Shown: piece by piece, positions 61,476-64,000 of the stretch
How the letters are laid out: each line of letters opens with the position of its first letter
Numbering within the stretch: position 1 is the stretch's first letter
Assembly: GCA_019096065.1 (NCBI GenBank)
Contig: JAGUCH010000001.1
Location: 7,006,001-7,070,000 of the forward strand
DNA: 64,000 nucleotides
DNA from: Paracyclopina nana
Lineage: Eukaryota; Arthropoda; Copepoda; Cyclopoida; Cyclopettidae
Direction of reading: 5' to 3'
The notes under the pieces: model-generated
What the model saw: only the letters and a program-made list of their open reading frames with translations
Told to the model about the DNA's origin: nothing
Databases searched by the model: none
Made by a program: the position numbers and the translations under genes

Positions 61476-61547
61476 CTGAAAAATATTGCGGCCACTGAAC
61501 GAGAACATCTCTAATAATGGCCATCGCATGCCAATCCGCACTAACAT

Positions 61548-64000
61548 CTCAATTTCTCGTGTAGTTTTTCAAAGTGATCCACACACCGGCCGAGTTTGAT
61601 ACAAAATACTGCTGGCATATCTCAAAGGCTTTCACATGGATGTTCTTTGCCTTGCACGGTGATCGACCGACCATGTTCTTGGTTGGAAAAAAACAAGGCG
61701 CATTCACAATTAAGCATATCTGTCTTTGCTGCTAACTGGCCGCCCCCTCAATATTCCAGACACTGACAAATGGGATGAAATTCTTTGGTATGCTCAATAT
61801 TGGTTGTGACATTTATTCCATTTTGTCGCTGGCAGAGAAGACAAACCGTTTTCACACGCTGGCATTTTCGAGCAACAGCGAATTTCCTTCTTGCTCCGCT
61901 CGATCATGCTCGACATGCTCTCACGTCCCAAACAAAAAGAAAACACGAGCGACTTATATTCTGTGCATTCCAGGACCTTTATTGTCGCTCGGCCAGACAA
62001 CAGCAGTAGATAAACTACAACGCGCCTCTTTATTAAATCTCCCCTGTTTCCATTCCAATGATGCGAGACATCATTAGCAAATGAGCTCTCGTTCCCTTCT
62101 TGAAGTTACGACCAGTCACTGATAATATTGACTAGAGCACGAGGGAGAAATTCAAAGTGGAAGGAGGAGTTGACTGGATTCCTTTTCTGATGAGAACATC
62201 CCTTTGCCATGTGTTGAGATGTAATAATAATGGCTCGAAAAATAATGGGGCATACTTTTGGAATAGTTGTAGACCTTTGGTGGAAGCCAGCAGTTTAAAT
62301 GGGTGGGCTACCAGCTATAGGAGAGGTGATAACAATCTGGCCACTTTTTTTCGATTAATTGGATTACTGCCCACGAGCCAAGACTTGGCAATTAATCTGA
62401 TTGCCTTATAATTGATGTTTTCAATTCACATCGTTTATTTTCTTTTGGCAGCTAGTTGAGATCGAGATCCATATTGAAGATAAAAAGCTTCTAGCTAGTC
62501 GAACCTGGCCCCAGTCGATTAAACCTTCCACATTTTTTACCCGCATTAATCTCTGCTTGGCAAACTCATAAGTCTGTGGATTCGTAATTACACCTTGTAG
62601 AGATCATCATCATAGATATAGAATGCCATTTTCAGGATCCAAGCCAGGCCTCACTTTGATTGGCTCTTGATCGAGCCAATGGCTGGCTTGATGGCAGCAT
62701 CATCAAACCATTATTTCTCGTGCTATCTTGTTTCACCAGCATGTGAGCTCAACCTCTTTTGATGCAATGGTATATCTTCCACTATGGATAACGTCTGCCT
62801 CCTCATCATTATCATCGTTTGGCTGTGGCTTGAATATTGATTGAGAGTTTGTAGCCCACGCACGAAGTGAAAATCGTACGTACAGGCCTGCGTCGAAGGG
62901 CTGCACTAAATATGGCATCATTGGCTGCTGCTCTTCGGGGAGACCCTGATGCTAACAATGGGTCGTAGTACTGCTGCAGCTAATATCCAGCCGAGATGAT
63001 GATCAACCTGGCTGGCATGCATGCATACACTCACGATCATCATTGTGAGACTAGAAATGTATTCAAATATCTGTCTATGAATCATGCCAGCCACAATGGC
63101 ACTGATAATGGGCGTTACAACAACAAACTTCTTCTGAGGAATGATGGCGAGAAATGATGATGATTTTTCAACCACGCTGGAATTTAAAGGGCCGAATCCA
63201 CGCGCCTTCGCTAGCTTAGCTGCGGATTTAGTTACACCCTTCGCTCTTATGATCAAGCAAGCTCAAGATGCATGCATAAAAAGAGAGACCCTTGATTTTA
63301 CTATGTGTGCGTCTTCACAACTGACAAATGCTTTTAGATGATCTCAGTACTGATAGCACCTCTTCCTTGAGAGCACAGTACTACACTATTTTGTTTTTGC
63401 AAAGCTCATATTCCGAGAGTCACATCTTGAGGGTCTTTACTGTTGCTTTTTACTACAGCAATTGTTTTACTGCAGCTTTATCTTCTCTTTGCTTTGGTTC
63501 GGGTCGACGCCATTTTTTGCCATTTTCTAGCGCAACAAGAATTTGTCTCCTGTTGCAAAAGCAATAGCTTTTAATTACCACCCTCCTCGGTGAGCACTTG
63601 CCCTAAAGATGTTGGCATTGATTTTCGTTTTGAAATTAACCCTCCACCTCCCTAGAAATTTTGAAAAGAAGTCAAGCACAGTGGGTGCTCTGGCTCGGAG
63701 CCATTATCTCCTTGGTTTCACCCCCATCCATCCCGTTTTTGCTCCTAAGTCACAAAAATCTCCTTGAGAGTCTGCGATCGTAGCTCCTGATTGAGAGCTT
63801 GTAAAAATGTCGAGCATTAGGAGGAGTTATGTCCGGTGATTGCCAGCCTGCCTATCTTCAATCCCAGCTAAAGCTTCCAATGGTGGACGCCTAGTTAGCG
63901 ATTTTGGCAACTGTTGTTCTTCAAGTACTCTCTCATGAATGGACCAGACACATTTTACGACCAGATGCACTTTTTTAGCTACGGCAATCAACGGACAGCG
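61548..64000. other. Right-edge stretch, no gene recognised
   Basis: Short frames on both strands without domains. No RNA genes, repeats of note or splice pairs that I can support. Confidence 0.5.

Overview
The window looks like animal nuclear DNA, most likely from an arthropod and plausibly a crustacean such as a copepod. The genes are split by GT-AG introns, many only 50-65 bp long and a few above 5 kb. The set includes an ARID3/dead-ringer (retained) orthologue, TMEM39, a metazoan-type alkaline phosphatase, an F-box protein and an orphan seven-pass receptor. The copepod guess rests mainly on the style of that receptor and is weak. I saw no rRNA, tRNA, CRISPR array, prokaryotic operon or retroviral remnant.

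Layout. 0-5 kb: the 3' end of TMEM39 (+), a short CD-M6PR-tail-like membrane protein (-), a clean hAT-type MITE, and a small secreted/membrane protein gene (-) with two alternative first coding exons. 5-21 kb: nearly gene-free DNA with two more MITE-like elements and one weak candidate signal-peptide exon. 21-25.8 kb: a two-finger C2H2 transcription factor (+) with likely upstream UTR exons. 26-34.3 kb: three genes in a row on the minus strand (bacterial-type UDP-galactopyranose mutase, seven-pass receptor, alkaline phosphatase), separated by degenerate tandem repeats and a foldback-like element. 38.6-55 kb: ARID3 (+), eight coding exons over 15.6 kb, with possible small genes nested in its introns. 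57.8-58.8 kb: an F-box gene (-). 58.8-64 kb: no confident gene.

The genes do not form one pathway. The two transcription factors sit in wide gene-poor stretches, as expected for developmental regulators. The three metabolic or membrane genes are packed closely together.

Four genes (zinc finger, UDP-galactopyranose mutase, receptor, F-box) carry single-base frame breaks, and almost all lie in short homopolymer runs. In each gene the reading resumes with convincing protein on the other side. This looks more like residual long-read consensus error than decay, but true pseudogenes cannot be excluded from sequence alone.

The items most worth a second look are the intron-bearing, bacterial-type UDP-galactopyranose mutase with an N-terminal membrane anchor, the candidate mutually exclusive exon pair at 4.0-5.0 kb, and the foldback-like element at 31.2-31.8 kb.
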